This document shows, one piece after another, positions 9,892 to 19,000 of a stretch of 64,000 nucleotides of DNA; the stretch's first letter is position 1; every line of letters begins with the position of its first letter. The translations under genes were made by a program, and so were the position numbers. A model generated the notes under the pieces. It saw only the letters and a program-made list of their open reading frames with translations, was not told the origin of the DNA and did not search any database. Origin of the DNA: Chromatiales bacterium (GTDB lineage Bacteria; Pseudomonadota; Gammaproteobacteria; Chromatiales; Chromatiaceae); the NCBI GenBank assembly GCA_028284585.1, contig JANQRK010000110.1, positions 1 through 64,000 of the forward strand. Direction: 5' to 3'.

Positions 9892-10507
9892 CGTCGACCT
9901 CCTCCGTCCGCGCGCTGCGCAACTGGAAGTCCACGACTGCGCCCGATTCCTGCTCCTGACGTTCGAAGGTGACCTCTCGAAAGGCACGCCCCGCGAATGC
10001 TGGCTCGGTCGCTAGGGACTGCAGTAACCGGGGGACTAGTTCGGGCGCGGTGGCCTGCCCATGTAGCCGCAGTTCCGCACCACCCGCTGCAACGCCGACA
10101 TTGCTGAGCCATAGGCCATTCAGCGTGTTACGCGCCAGACCACCGAAGAATGCCGAGAAGCCGCCGCTGCTGCCATGATGACGGGCGATGATCTGCAGGT
10201 CGCGCTGCACACGCTTACGCGTCGCGCGTAATCCGGCCAGCTCAGACTGCAGAACCGGGTCAGTCTGCACCGAGTTCAGCCTGTCTTCGAGACCTGCCAA
10301 CTCTATCTTCTGCCGCTGCAAACCACTCGCAACATCGCCGTGTTCACGGTCGAGCCAATAAAGATAGAGTTCGCTACCAATGGCCAGCGACACCACGGTT
10401 GCCAACGCAGCGAAGCCGGTAAACAAGAGCACTCGCGCACCACTGGATGAGGCATCCCCCGGTGCCGGGCCACGGTATAGATTGACCTGCTGAGTTACGC
10501 CGCCCAA
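9881..10507 (-). CDS. mshI2: MSHA biogenesis protein MshI2 (PilN-like)
   Basis: 208 residues. It begins with a short cytoplasmic QQVNLYRGP motif, equivalent to the PilN N-terminal peptide that docks onto PilM-type proteins. One membrane helix (VLLFTGFAALATVVSLAIGS), a coiled coil and a periplasmic alpha/beta domain follow. It bridges the cytoplasmic MshI to MshJ. It overlaps mshI by 13 nt and mshJ by 11 nt. The PilM (mshI) - PilN (this) - PilO (mshJ) order supports the call. Confidence 0.85.
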   Translation of the reverse strand: MGGVTQQVNLYRGPAPGDASSSGARVLLFTGFAALATVVSLAIGSELYLYWLDREHGDVASGLQRQKIELAGLEDRLNSVQTDPVLQSELAGLRATRKRVQRDLQIIARHHGSSGGFSAFFGGLARNTLNGLWLSNVGVAAGGAELRLHGQATAPELVPRLLQSLATEPAFAGRAFREVTFERQEQESGAVVDFQLRSARTEEVDDAG

Positions 10508-11433
10508 GGCAGTCCCCGCATGGCCGCGCCTACTGCGGTCATACCGCGCCCCAACGCGGCCGGGTCGACGCCCTGGGCGCGTGAGATCGCGGCAAGATTG
10601 AACTGGTCCACCGGCACGGTTAGGAACTGCCGGGCAACATCGCTGAAGGCCTCGAAAATGCGCTTACTATCGACGATGACAGTCAGCTGATCGACCGCCC
10701 CGAACGCGTACTGGCTCTCGAAGTAGTCCATAGAGCGCTGCACCTCGAGTGCCAAACTCTCCATCTGAGCACGCAACAACTGCGCGTCCTCGTCGGCGTC
10801 GTGCCCCTGCATGATGCGGCGGCTCAGATAGACCTGCGGGCCGTCCGAAATCTGGATCACAGTGCTACCTGACTGCAGGTTGAGGTAGGCGCGTGGGCGC
10901 TCGGGGTGGTCGATATGCAAGGCCAGATTGCGCAGCGCCATCTCGGCGATATCGATCGCCTCGATCACCAAGCCAGCCCCAGTCAGCAGATTGACCAAGC
11001 GCTCGACCTCAGTCGACTTTGCCACAACGACATAGAGCAGTTGCGGCGCCCCCGGACGGCGACTCGCCGGCAGCCGGAAGACATCAATTACAGCCTCTTC
11101 GATTGGGAAGTCCACCAGGTCACCGACGCGCCAACGCATGGCATCGGGCAGTTCCTCGTCGGGTAGGTCGGGCGACTCCATCTGAACCAGCGAATAGCTG
11201 GCGGGAGGCAGGGTCGCAACGGCTGGGAGGCCCCGCGCGCTGAGGGCCCGCAACGCATCTTTCAACGCGGCCAACGGATCTGCCGATGGTTCGAGCACAC
11301 ACCAATGCACACCGCTGATCTCGGGGACCTGCGCATCACCGGAATCGATAACGGCAAGCGCGAAGCCATCGTCGTGCATCTCGAGACCCAAAGCGCAGCT
11401 TGATCTCGCGTTTTTCTTCAGCCAGTTGAACAA
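10495..11433 (-). CDS. mshI: MSHA biogenesis protein MshI (PilM-like actin-fold ATPase)
   Basis: 312 residues, the first gene of the msh operon on this strand. It has the PilM-type actin fold: an N-terminal CALGLEMHDDGFALAVID phosphate-binding strand pair and an internal repeat starting RAYLNLQSGSTVIQISDG. It lacks a membrane segment, as expected for the cytoplasmic ring component that binds the N-terminal peptide of MshI2. About 380 bp without a gene lie upstream and presumably hold the operon promoter. Confidence 0.87.
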   Translation of the reverse strand: MFNWLKKNARSSCALGLEMHDDGFALAVIDSGDAQVPEISGVHWCVLEPSADPLAALKDALRALSARGLPAVATLPPASYSLVQMESPDLPDEELPDAMRWRVGDLVDFPIEEAVIDVFRLPASRRPGAPQLLYVVVAKSTEVERLVNLLTGAGLVIEAIDIAEMALRNLALHIDHPERPRAYLNLQSGSTVIQISDGPQVYLSRRIMQGHDADEDAQLLRAQMESLALEVQRSMDYFESQYAFGAVDQLTVIVDSKRIFEAFSDVARQFLTVPVDQFNLAAISRAQGVDPAALGRGMTAVGAAMRGLPWAA

Positions 11434-11812
11434 GAATCTCCTCCACCCGGGAGCGCGCTAGCCTGTGGCTCCCGTGGTGGATAGCGGCTGCAAACTCAAC
11501 GGCTTAAGGAAAATATTTCACCCGAAAATGGGTCCTCGGGCACACCCTCAGTGCTCCCCCCGCAGGCACCCGAGGCGACTCTGAGCAAGACGCGATCAAC
11601 GCGCCAGATCGACTGCACCAAGGTCGACAAAGTTCGCGGCAGGGGCACTTGAGGCCGCGTGGCTCGGATCGGCCCCGACGACGGTGGGCTGGCGACTGTG
11701 TCTGGGACCTTCCCATGACATGAGGTGACTCGGGCTGCACCGTTTTGACCTTGTTAGAGGTCTGAATGATGATCGGTGGATACGGCATGGTGATTGGGCT
11801 GGATGATTCGAG
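11434..11812. other. Intergenic region upstream of the msh operon
   Basis: 379 bp between the divergently oriented mshI and a small exported-protein gene, so it should hold both promoters. I see an imperfect inverted repeat CCTCGGG (about 11531) / CCCGAGG (about 11568) but no convincing promoter pair, and no c-di-GMP riboswitch consensus. Open frames here are short and read like non-coding sequence. Confidence 0.5.
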
Positions 11813-12277
11813 ATGCGTGTAAAAGCAACCCATTGGGGGCATAGATGGACCCTAGGTGCCGTGCTCATCGGCTCGCTCATATGGCGCTGCCTATCCGCCG
11901 AGCCTGTCGCTTCGACCTCCCTGACCCAGCTGCGTGATTGTGTGGCCCGGGCGGCCAGCCCGCAGGCCGTTGCCGCCTGCGAGCGGCGTGAGCAAGACGC
12001 GCTCAGACAACGTATCGATTTCCTGGGCACTGCGATCACAGAACATTTGGATGGGCACGACCTTGTGCTGTTCGAGCGCAATGTGGCGGCCTGGCAGGCC
12101 TACTTCGATAGCGAGCAGACCCTACTCGGATTGACACTCGAACGGCGCGTCGATGGGCTCGGGTCGGCCCTGCGTCAGGGCGGAATCAATCGACTCTATG
12201 AGCAGCGCGAACGCCAGCTACGCGAGCATCTGCACAACCTGAAACGAGCACGCAAGTCGCTCACCAATCGGCCATGA
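11813..12277 (+). CDS. Small exported protein, LprI-like spacing
   Basis: 154 residues. An N-terminal hydrophobic segment (TLGAVLIGSLIWRCLSA) looks like a signal peptide. The mature part is mostly helical with two conserved-looking cysteines (LRDCVA and AACERRE) and a following FERNVAAWQAYFDSEQ segment. That spacing recalls the LprI/DUF1311 family of small lysozyme-inhibitor-like periplasmic proteins, but the match is weak and I do not claim the function. The ribosome binding site is poor. It is divergent from mshI and followed by a 255-bp repeat. Confidence 0.6.
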   Translation: MRVKATHWGHRWTLGAVLIGSLIWRCLSAEPVASTSLTQLRDCVARAASPQAVAACERREQDALRQRIDFLGTAITEHLDGHDLVLFERNVAAWQAYFDSEQTLLGLTLERRVDGLGSALRQGGINRLYEQRERQLREHLHNLKRARKSLTNRP

Positions 12278-12399
12278 GGGTTTCCGCCTGATAGCGGGTA
12301 ATCGACTCGATAACTGCAACGGCCGGAAGCGGTGCATTCACCCGAAGTTGTCACCTGCCGAACAACGGCTGGGAATTCCGTTGGCTCTCGGGATGCTAG

Positions 12400-12654
12400 C
12401 CTGCAAGTTGTACCAGTATCCGGGATGATCACGCCGGCCAGATGCGTTTGGACGCCGCCCTGGGGCGAAAACCATGGCCGTCGCTGTGGCTTGAGTGAAG
12501 GGCAAGTACGAGCGCGACGGGACAAGTGAGGGCCCGGATAGATTGGGAACGGGAAACAAACTATCCCTGCAAGAATACGCCCCGAATAGAGCTTTCGTCG
12601 CATCTCTGACCACGCATTCGCGCCCGTTTACGATCGACTGGTGCGACACGCAGG
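12400..12654 (+). repeat. 255-bp dispersed repeat, copy 1
   Basis: This stretch matches 14145-14399 in the same orientation without a single gap (constant offset of 1745 bp); my by-eye count is 28 substitutions in 255 positions, mostly transitions. Both copies contain a short hairpin, here CCATGGC-CGTC-GCTGTGG, whose stem is kept in the other copy by paired changes. The flanks differ. It fills most of the 394 bp between the small exported protein and the thioredoxin gene. No terminal inverted repeat or target duplication is visible. Confidence 0.85.
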
Positions 12655-12671
12655 CCAGTGACCTATTCGGA

Positions 12672-13205
12672 CTAGTGCACCGACCACAGGCGAAGACGCA
12701 GTCCGATCTCGCTCGAGAAGCCTTGGCCGGCATAACGTACCTGGCCGGCGCGATCAATCACGAAACTGGCTGGCACACCATCGACCCCCCACGTCTCGGC
12801 GATCTCGCCATGCTCGTCCATCAACACTGGCATCCTGAGGTCGTGCTCCTTCAAGTAGGCCGTCACCTCACTAGCGCTACCAGAACGGGTAGCGATCGTA
12901 ATGACCGGCCAGCTGCCAGCGATTCGCTCGATCCCACCCTGTTCGAATCGACAGGTGGGACACCAGCTCGCCCAAAAGTGCACGAGGTGCGGACCAGCGG
13001 CGGGATCGAGCTGCCATGGGCTACCGTCGCTCAATAGACCGACCAACGGCGGCGCCTTACCCGCTATGAGGTTCTTCGACTGCCACCATTGGAAGGCCAC
13101 GACGACCATTGCCAAAAGGGCAAAATCGCGCGCCCAGCGCAAGGCGCGGCGGCTGGGTGGTGTGCTTCGCATGCCGGACCGATGCGGCTGCGCTCGATCG
13201 TTCAT
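12672..13205 (-). CDS. Membrane-anchored TlpA/ScsD-like thioredoxin
   Basis: 177 residues. One N-terminal membrane helix (FALLAMVVVAFQWW) anchors a periplasmic thioredoxin domain with the active site WCPTC (in HFWASWCPTCRFEQ) and the cis-proline region VDGVPASFVID. The family reduces or rearranges disulfides of exported proteins. Closest in outline to the ScsD/TlpA protein disulfide reductases. An alternative start 11 codons downstream (MRSTPPSRR) is possible. It stands alone, bounded by a repeat copy downstream and 184 bp upstream. Confidence 0.85.
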   Translation of the reverse strand: MNDRAQPHRSGMRSTPPSRRALRWARDFALLAMVVVAFQWWQSKNLIAGKAPPLVGLLSDGSPWQLDPAAGPHLVHFWASWCPTCRFEQGGIERIAGSWPVITIATRSGSASEVTAYLKEHDLRMPVLMDEHGEIAETWGVDGVPASFVIDRAGQVRYAGQGFSSEIGLRLRLWSVH

Positions 13206-13389
13206 ATCAGGAGGTTTAGCTAGAGCTCAGAGCAGCCGGTATCCCATTAGCACTCGACTACTGCCGGCCAGATGCAGAAGACTGCCCGAGACCCTGTCTG
13301 CTGTCTGATTTCATCCCGCTCCCGCCATCTGCTCGGCCGGGTGAACTCGAGATATCGGAAGTTCTTCAGACGGAGAAGCGCAACAGTGC

Positions 13390-14037
13390 TCAGCGCGAGG
13401 CGAGTTGGTCGCGGCCTATCATGTCGTTGTAGAAGCGAATGACCTTGCGCACATAGCCTTGGGTCTCGTTATAGGGCGGTATCTTGTGGCCATACCGTAT
13501 CACCGCGTTCTCGCCGGCATTGTAGGCGGCCAGCGCCAGCTGCAGGTCGTTGTCGAACATCACCAGCAAATCGCGCAGATACTCGGTACCACCGCGCAGA
13601 TTTTGCGCCGGGTCACGCCGATTGACCACGCCATAGCGTTTTGCAGTCGCAGGCATCAGCTGCATCAGTCCGACGGCACCCTTGTGCGACTCCGCATCGG
13701 CGCGGTAAGCCGATTCGGCGCGCACTACAGCATGCACCAACTCCGGCCGCAGCTTGTTTTTGACCGCCGCCGTCTCGATCAGAGGTGCCAAGACATCCCT
13801 GCGCTTGAGCATGGCTGCCAGGGCAGGACCCGGTGAGCTGCGACGCGGAGTCGAGCGCGCCTGGCGGCCGGTCGAGATCGAAAAGCGCTTGAGCAATGTC
13901 ATCCCGCGCATCGGCTGGTCGGTCAGGTGGATATGGCCCTGTGCATCGCGGTACTTGAAGACATCGGCAACACCAACCGACGGTATGCAGATACCGCAAG
14001 ATAGCAGGACGAGTAAGTAAAAGGCTCTTATATGCAT
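13390..14037 (-). CDS. Lytic transglycosylase with DUF4124 and SLT domains
   Basis: 215 residues. After a signal peptide (LLVLLSCGICIPSVGVA) comes a short DUF4124 segment (VFKYRDAQGHIHLTDQP), then an SLT goose-lysozyme domain: catalytic Glu in VVRAESAYRADAESHKGA, the GLMQLMPATAKRYGV motif and ALAAYNAGE. It cleaves peptidoglycan in the periplasm with formation of 1,6-anhydro ends. Such enzymes often help trans-envelope machines assemble, but nothing ties this one to the MSHA system beyond distance. The gene stands alone. Confidence 0.9.
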   Translation of the reverse strand: MHIRAFYLLVLLSCGICIPSVGVADVFKYRDAQGHIHLTDQPMRGMTLLKRFSISTGRQARSTPRRSSPGPALAAMLKRRDVLAPLIETAAVKNKLRPELVHAVVRAESAYRADAESHKGAVGLMQLMPATAKRYGVVNRRDPAQNLRGGTEYLRDLLVMFDNDLQLALAAYNAGENAVIRYGHKIPPYNETQGYVRKVIRFYNDMIGRDQLASR

Positions 14038-14144
14038 GCGCTTCCCCAGCCGCGCAGTTTAGCATTCAGCTCTGTCGCCGGCGCAACAGGCCAATGCCCA
14101 AGCGGCATGAGATTTACAGCGGCGCCGCGGGCGCAGAACTTTAA

Positions 14145-14399
14145 CCTGCATGTTGCACCAGTATCCGGGATGATCGCGCCGGCCAGATGCGTTTGGACGC
14201 CGCCCTGGAGCGAAAACCATAGCCGTAGCTATGGCTTGAGTGAAGGGCAAGTACAAGCGCAGCTGGACAAGTGAGGGCCCGGATAGACTAGGAACGGGGA
14301 ACAAACTGTCCCTGCAAGACTGCGCCCCGAATAGGGCTTTCGCCGCATCTCTAACCGAGCGTTCGCGCCCGTTCACAATCGACTGGTGCAGCATGCAGG
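14145..14399 (+). repeat. 255-bp dispersed repeat, copy 2
   Basis: Second, ungapped copy of 12400-12654 (about 89% identical by eye), same orientation, in the 383-bp gap between the lytic transglycosylase and the methyltransferase. The internal hairpin is perfect here: CCATAGC-CGTA-GCTATGG. Two overlapping reading frames remain open in both copies (one ends at the same stop in both), and several differences are synonymous in one of them, so the repeat may derive from a coding element. Confidence 0.85.
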
Positions 14400-14420
14400 T
14401 TAATCCTCGCACCTTGCCGA

Positions 14421-15017
14421 CTACCGCCGCTTGTGCCAAACCAGCGTGCGATTGTTGACCGGCATCTCGAGGTCCTCAACCGCTACCATGTCGGCCGCCG
14501 CCGCGAGATCGTTTAGCCAGGCGACATCGCGGATGCCCATCTGCGGGTCCCGCTCCTTGAGCCAGGCGTCGAAACGCGCATTGCTCGGCGCACTGAACTT
14601 ACCCTCGTAATTGAAGGGCCCGTACAGCAGGAACTGCCCACCGGGTCGCAGCACCCGACCAACACCAGCAAACATCGCCTCGACCGCGTGCGCAGACATA
14701 ATGTGCGCGGTGTTGGCGCTGAACACCGCATCGTAGGGACCACTCGGCCACTGGTCCAGGAGCACGTCGAGCGGCAACGGGGGCTGAATGTTGGCTATCT
14801 CGGCCGAGTCGCACCAGGCCCGAATGGCGGCATGGTTCTCCGCCATGTCGCTGGGCTGCCACGAGAGGTGCGGTAGATCAGCGGCAAAGTAGACAGCGTG
14901 CTGACCCGTACCACTGCCGATTTCGAGCAACTCGGCGCAGTCGCGCAGACGCGGTTCCAACACGGCAAAGATCGGCGCCCGGTTCTCGTCGCAAGACTCG
15001 GCGTAAGGTCTATTCAC
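14421..15017 (-). CDS. DUF938 family SAM-dependent methyltransferase
   Basis: 198 residues from the GTG at 15017, chosen because it overlaps the upstream stop codon as GTGA and gives the family-like N-terminus [19 protein letters not shown]; an ATG 16 codons upstream (15065) is the alternative. SAM-binding motif I is [16 protein letters not shown], followed by a conserved [13 protein letters not shown] and [11 protein letters not shown]. The family is widespread; its substrate is unknown. It is translationally coupled to the YchJ-like gene. Confidence 0.82.
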   Translation of the reverse strand: MNRPYAESCDENRAPIFAVLEPRLRDCAELLEIGSGTGQHAVYFAADLPHLSWQPSDMAENHAAIRAWCDSAEIANIQPPLPLDVLLDQWPSGPYDAVFSANTAHIMSAHAVEAMFAGVGRVLRPGGQFLLYGPFNYEGKFSAPSNARFDAWLKERDPQMGIRDVAWLNDLAAAADMVAVEDLEMPVNNRTLVWHKRR

Positions 15018-15508
15018 GCCGCCCCGCAGCAACGTTTGAATTTCTGGCCACTGCCACACGGACAAGGGTCATTGCGCCCGACCCGGGGCGTCGCATGTCG
15101 CTGGGTCTGTGGCTTCGGGACCTCGCAATCCACGTAGTACCAGCGGTTGCCCTGGGTACGAAACCGACCCCGCTCATGGTGTCGTTGCGTTTTTCCCTGC
15201 TCGTCGAAGGTCGCCACGAACTCGACCCTGCCCTCATTATCACCCGGCTGACCCGCCTCGACAGCGATAATCTCCAAACCGCGCCATTCGGCATTTTCGG
15301 CCCAGCGACGCGTAGCATCCCGATCCCAGTCGCCGCGGTGGTTTGGATGCAGGGTCTCACCGAGATAGTCGATCGCACATTCCACATAGGCGCTGTACCG
15401 CGAGCGCATGAGGGCCTCGGCGCTCGGCGCGACCGCGCGACCGCTCAGATAAGGCTCACAACAGTCACTGTAGGATTGGCCAGAACCGCAATGGCAGAGT
15501 TGCATCAA
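15014..15508 (-). CDS. YchJ-like protein (UPF0225) with two SEC-C zinc motifs
   Basis: 164 residues. An N-terminal SEC-C motif ([13 protein letters not shown]) and a C-terminal one ([14 protein letters not shown]) flank a central NTF2-like domain (MRSRYSAYV ... [12 protein letters not shown]), exactly the UPF0225/YchJ layout. SEC-C motifs bind zinc and contact proteins such as SecB. Its own role is unknown. Forms a two-gene unit with the DUF938 methyltransferase. Confidence 0.88.
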   Translation of the reverse strand: MMQLCHCGSGQSYSDCCEPYLSGRAVAPSAEALMRSRYSAYVECAIDYLGETLHPNHRGDWDRDATRRWAENAEWRGLEIIAVEAGQPGDNEGRVEFVATFDEQGKTQRHHERGRFRTQGNRWYYVDCEVPKPQTQRHATPRVGRNDPCPCGSGQKFKRCCGAA

Positions 15509-15688
15509 TCGCCCATCTCTTAAGAGAAGTCGGGGCGATTCTAACGCGTTTCTCGATCAGGACGTGTCTCGCCGGCTCGGCAAAAACACCAGGCGCTGAA
15601 CTAAGGCCGTGCCGCCGCTGGGCTCGGCCCGACCACATGGTCTCTCACGGGGCGACCGATCAAGGTCCGAAGGCTACTAACCGCGCGT

Positions 15689-15811
15689 TTAAACAATCCA
15701 AACGAGCGCCAGCGATACCAGCAGGATTGCACCCGCCTCGCAAACCATTGCGAGCAATGGGATCCGCTTCGGTGGACTCGCTAGTTCGATCTTGGCTACC
15801 TGATATAACAT
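15689..15811 (-). CDS. Predicted 40-residue single-span membrane protein
   Basis: Short open frame beginning ATG at 15811, with an excellent Shine-Dalgarno AAGGAG five bases before it, and ending TAA at 15689. The product begins MLYQVAKIELASPPKRIP and continues with a hydrophobic span of about 20 residues (ALLAMVC-type start to LVSLALVWIV) that runs to the C-terminus: a basic/polar N-terminus and one membrane helix. I recognise no family. It is divergent from a ribbon-helix-helix gene, 72 bp away, with a palindrome between them, which suggests shared control. Coding status rests on the ribosome binding site and composition. Confidence 0.6.
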   Translation of the reverse strand: MLYQVAKIELASPPKRIPLLAMVCEAGAILLVSLALVWIV

Positions 15812-15837
15812 CGGAACTCCTTGGCTGATATACTACA

Positions 15838-15865
15838 TTCACATCGTATATACAGTATGTATACT
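15838..15865 (+). promoter_or_regulatory. Promoter with embedded palindromic operator for the ribbon-helix-helix gene
   Basis: A sigma70-like pair TTCACA (15838-15843), 16-bp spacer, TATACT (15860-15865) lies just before the ribbon-helix-helix gene. Within it is GTATATACAGTATGTATAC (15846-15864), symmetric at 7 of 9 base pairs around its centre. Ribbon-helix-helix proteins commonly autoregulate through such palindromes, so this is the likely operator for both divergent genes (inference). Confidence 0.5.
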
Positions 15866-15883
15866 CTTTTTCGCTAAATTGCA

Positions 15884-16036
15884 ATGCCCAAAGGAAAAAT
15901 AATCAACTTCCGTATCGACGCCGAACTCAAGGACAAGGCTAAGAAGGTGGCCGAATCGGACGGCCGAAGCCTGTCGAACTGGATCACGCAGCTCATCGAG
16001 AACGAGGTCAAGAAGACCAAGAAAAAAAAAGACTGA
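15884..16036 (+). CDS. 50-residue ribbon-helix-helix DNA-binding protein
   Basis: The product has a short beta strand (KIINFRIDAEL) followed by two helices (KDKAKKVAESDG and SLSNWITQLIENEV), the Arc/MetJ/CopG fold, and ends in a Lys-rich tail. Such proteins bind DNA as dimers through the paired strands. There is no obvious ribosome binding site; the predicted transcript would have a leader of about ten bases. It is divergent from the 40-residue membrane protein and converges with hrpA, whose stop codon is 24 bp away. It could be an antitoxin-like or housekeeping mini-regulator; no partner toxin is visible. Confidence 0.75.
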   Translation: MPKGKIINFRIDAELKDKAKKVAESDGRSLSNWITQLIENEVKKTKKKKD

Positions 16037-16060
16037 ACACCAAAGGCGAAACGGCGCTCG

Positions 16061-19000
16061 CTACAGCCCCAGCACCTCCCAACGTGCCCGAATTCGCTTT
16101 ACCGAAACTGGTTCTGCCGTCTTCAATTCCTGAGCGAATAGCGATATACGCAGCTCCTCGAGTAACCAGCGAATCTGTTCCAAACGCGGATCGTTCCAGC
16201 CCCTCTGGTTGGACTGGCGCTCGCGCGCAAGCCAATCGTCCTGCAGCCCGGTCATCTCCTGCAGACGCTGCCGATCACGTGCCGCCGCGACCGGCAATTT
16301 CTCCAGGCGCATCTGCATCGCCTTCAAGAAGCACGGAAACCGGGCCAGTCGTGAGGGATCGGTCTGCAGCAAGAAACCGCAATACACCAAGCGATCGAGC
16401 TGCGCTTGCATATCCAGAATCGAAGCACGCCAGTTCGGCTGCTGCATTTTGCTGAGACCGGCCCGCACTTGGTGGGCACTCTTCAGGATATCGGCAACCA
16501 GCTGCGCGATCTTTAGCAGCTCGGGGCCTAGCGCCTGACGGCCTCGCTCGCGACAGTCCTCGAACGCCGCCGCATCGCGAATCACCCAAGGGTCCTCGAG
16601 GAAGGCACGGTCGAACGCCAGCACCACCAGCTCGTCCAGCAGGCCACCACGGGTATCCACCGAATCGTCTTGGCCTCGCGCGACCTTGGCATAGTGCAGC
16701 TCCATCTCTTGTAGTTTGCAGACCGACTTTTTTAAGGCGCGAGCGGCCTTGGCTTCGCGCAACATCAGTAGGCGCCGCACCCCCGCACGGTGCACCGCCT
16801 GGGCCACCGGCAGGCTGTCCAGCACCCTCAACCGGACGTGGTCGCCGCGATCGAGCAACGCCGGGTAGCCTTTGATTTGCATCTCGCCGCTATCCTGAGT
16901 CACTTCGGACGGTAATGGGCCACAGGTCCAGTCGATCAGTCTTTCCTTCTGGGGACTGCCCGAAACGGCATGCTCAGCTGCCAACGCCCGGTCGCGACCG
17001 GCAAAGCGCTTGTGTAACCAAGCCAGGTCGCGGGATACCGCCAGCTCGCGGCACCCCTGCTCGTCCAGTAGACGTATCCGCATTCTCAAGTGACTTGGCA
17101 ATTGCTCTACCTGCCAAGCATCTTCGGGTACGTGCAATCCACTAAGCCGTTTTAGCGTCGCACCCAGGGTTTGAACCAACGGCAGATCAGAGACCGGCAG
17201 GGCCTGCAGGCAGCGCTCGGCATGCTCAGGCACGGGGACGAGCTGACGACGCAGCGTCTTTGGCAAGCCTTTCAAGAGTGCAGTGATTTTCTCCAGCAGT
17301 AGACCAGGCACCAGTCGGTCAACCAGGCCGGGTGTCAACTGGCCCAGCACACTAAGCGGTACCTTGACGGTCACACCGTCGTCGGCCTCGCCCGGTGCAA
17401 ACCGATAATATAAAGGCAGACGCGTCCCATTGAGTTCGAGCCGATCGGGGAACTGTGCGATCCAATCGGCATCCAGATCGGCGCGCTGCAGATCACTGTG
17501 ACGCATATGCAGGACCTTGGCCTGCTTGCGCGGCAAGCCATGCAACCAGCGCTCGAGCAAGGCAACACTGTATATGTCTTCGGGGACGCGCTTGGCATAG
17601 AAGCCGTAAATCACCTCTTCGTCGACCAAGATGTCACGCCGCCTCGACTTGGCCTCCATGGCGCGCAACTCGTCGATCAATTCCCGATTGTGCCGCCAGA
17701 ACGGCGCGCGGGTGCCCATGTCTCCCTCGGTCAGGCCGAAGCGAATGAAGATCTCGCGCGCGGCCGCTGGGTCCAATGGGCCATAATTGACTCGACGCTT
17801 CGGCACGATGGGCAGGCCGTACAGGCTGACTTTTTCGTCCGCGGCAACCTGGCCGCGTCTACCTTGCCAGCGCGGCGACGAATAGCTGCGTCTGATGAGG
17901 TGGGCGGCGAGCGGCTCGATCCACTGCGGTTCGATCGCCGCTACCGACCGCGCATAGAGTTTGGTGGTCTCGACCAGTTCTGCGGCAACCACCCATTTCG
18001 GCTGCTTCGCGAACAAAGCCGAGCCGGGAAACACAAAGAAGCGCCGGTTGCGGGCCCCCAAATAGTCGCGTGTCGTACCCTGGGCCCGCATACCAATGTG
18101 ACTCAACAATCCACACAGAAGTGCTCGGTGCAGCGTGGCGTAATCCGCATCCTGCTGGTTGTCGCGATAACCCAACTCATGCAGTTGCACCCGCAGTTGC
18201 ACTTGCACATCGTGCCACTCGCGCACGCGGCTCGGGGACAAGAAGTGCCGCTGGCATAGGCGCTCGAACTTGCGCCGGGTCAAGTGCCTCCGGTTGTCCT
18301 CGAGGAAAGCCCAGAGCTTCAACCAGGCGATGAAATCAGAGCGCTCGTCGGCGAACTGTGCATGGGCCTCATCGGCCTCGACACGCTTCTCGGCCGGGCG
18401 CTCGCGCGGATCCTGAACGGACAAGGCCGCAGCGATCACGATCAGCTCGCGCAAACAACCGGTCTCGGCGGCCGCGATCAGCATCCGCCCGATACGCGGA
18501 TCGACTGGCAGGCGTGCCAAACGACGCCCGAGTCGCGTCACCCTGTGGCGGCGGTCGACCGCGGCCAGCTCTTCGAGCAACTTGTAGCCATCGCGCACCA
18601 ACCGTTCATCCGGCGGATCGATGAACGGAAAGGTACTGATATCACCGAAACCCAGGGTCGCCATCTGCAGGATAACCGCGGCCAAATTGGTGCGCTGGAT
18701 CTCGGGCTCTGTATAGGCCGCCCGCGCCATCAGATCTTGCTCGTCATATAAGCGGATGCAGATACCCTCGGCAACCCGACCACAGCGCCCAGTACGCTGC
18801 TGGGCACTGGCCTGGGAGATAGGCTCGACCGGCAAACGCTGAATCTTGCTGCGCGCGCTGTAACGACTGAGCCGGGCGAAGCCGCAGTCGATCACGTAAC
18901 GGATCCCGGGCACCGTCAGCGATGTCTCGGCGACATTGGTGGACAACACGATATGCCGCCGTCCACTGGGGGCAAACACGCGAGCTTGATCGCGCGGACT

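Noticed and set aside
11434-11812. c-di-GMP riboswitch before the msh operon
   Set aside because: I looked for the conserved GEMM-type core and did not find it.
11504-12081. Minus-strand open frames upstream of mshI
   Set aside because: They overlap each other and the small exported-protein gene, lack ribosome binding sites, and show no recognisable domain.
12495-13037. 180-codon plus-strand frame covering repeat copy 1 and the thioredoxin gene
   Set aside because: Most of it is antisense to the tlpA-like gene, which has a clear active site and fold; only the repeat part could be coding, and it is listed as a repeat.
15838-15866. LexA (SOS) box in the ribbon-helix-helix promoter
   Set aside because: The minus strand has CTGTATATAC, which resembles a LexA half-site, but the second half needed for CTGT-N8-ACAG is absent. 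The wider palindrome fits an autoregulatory operator better.
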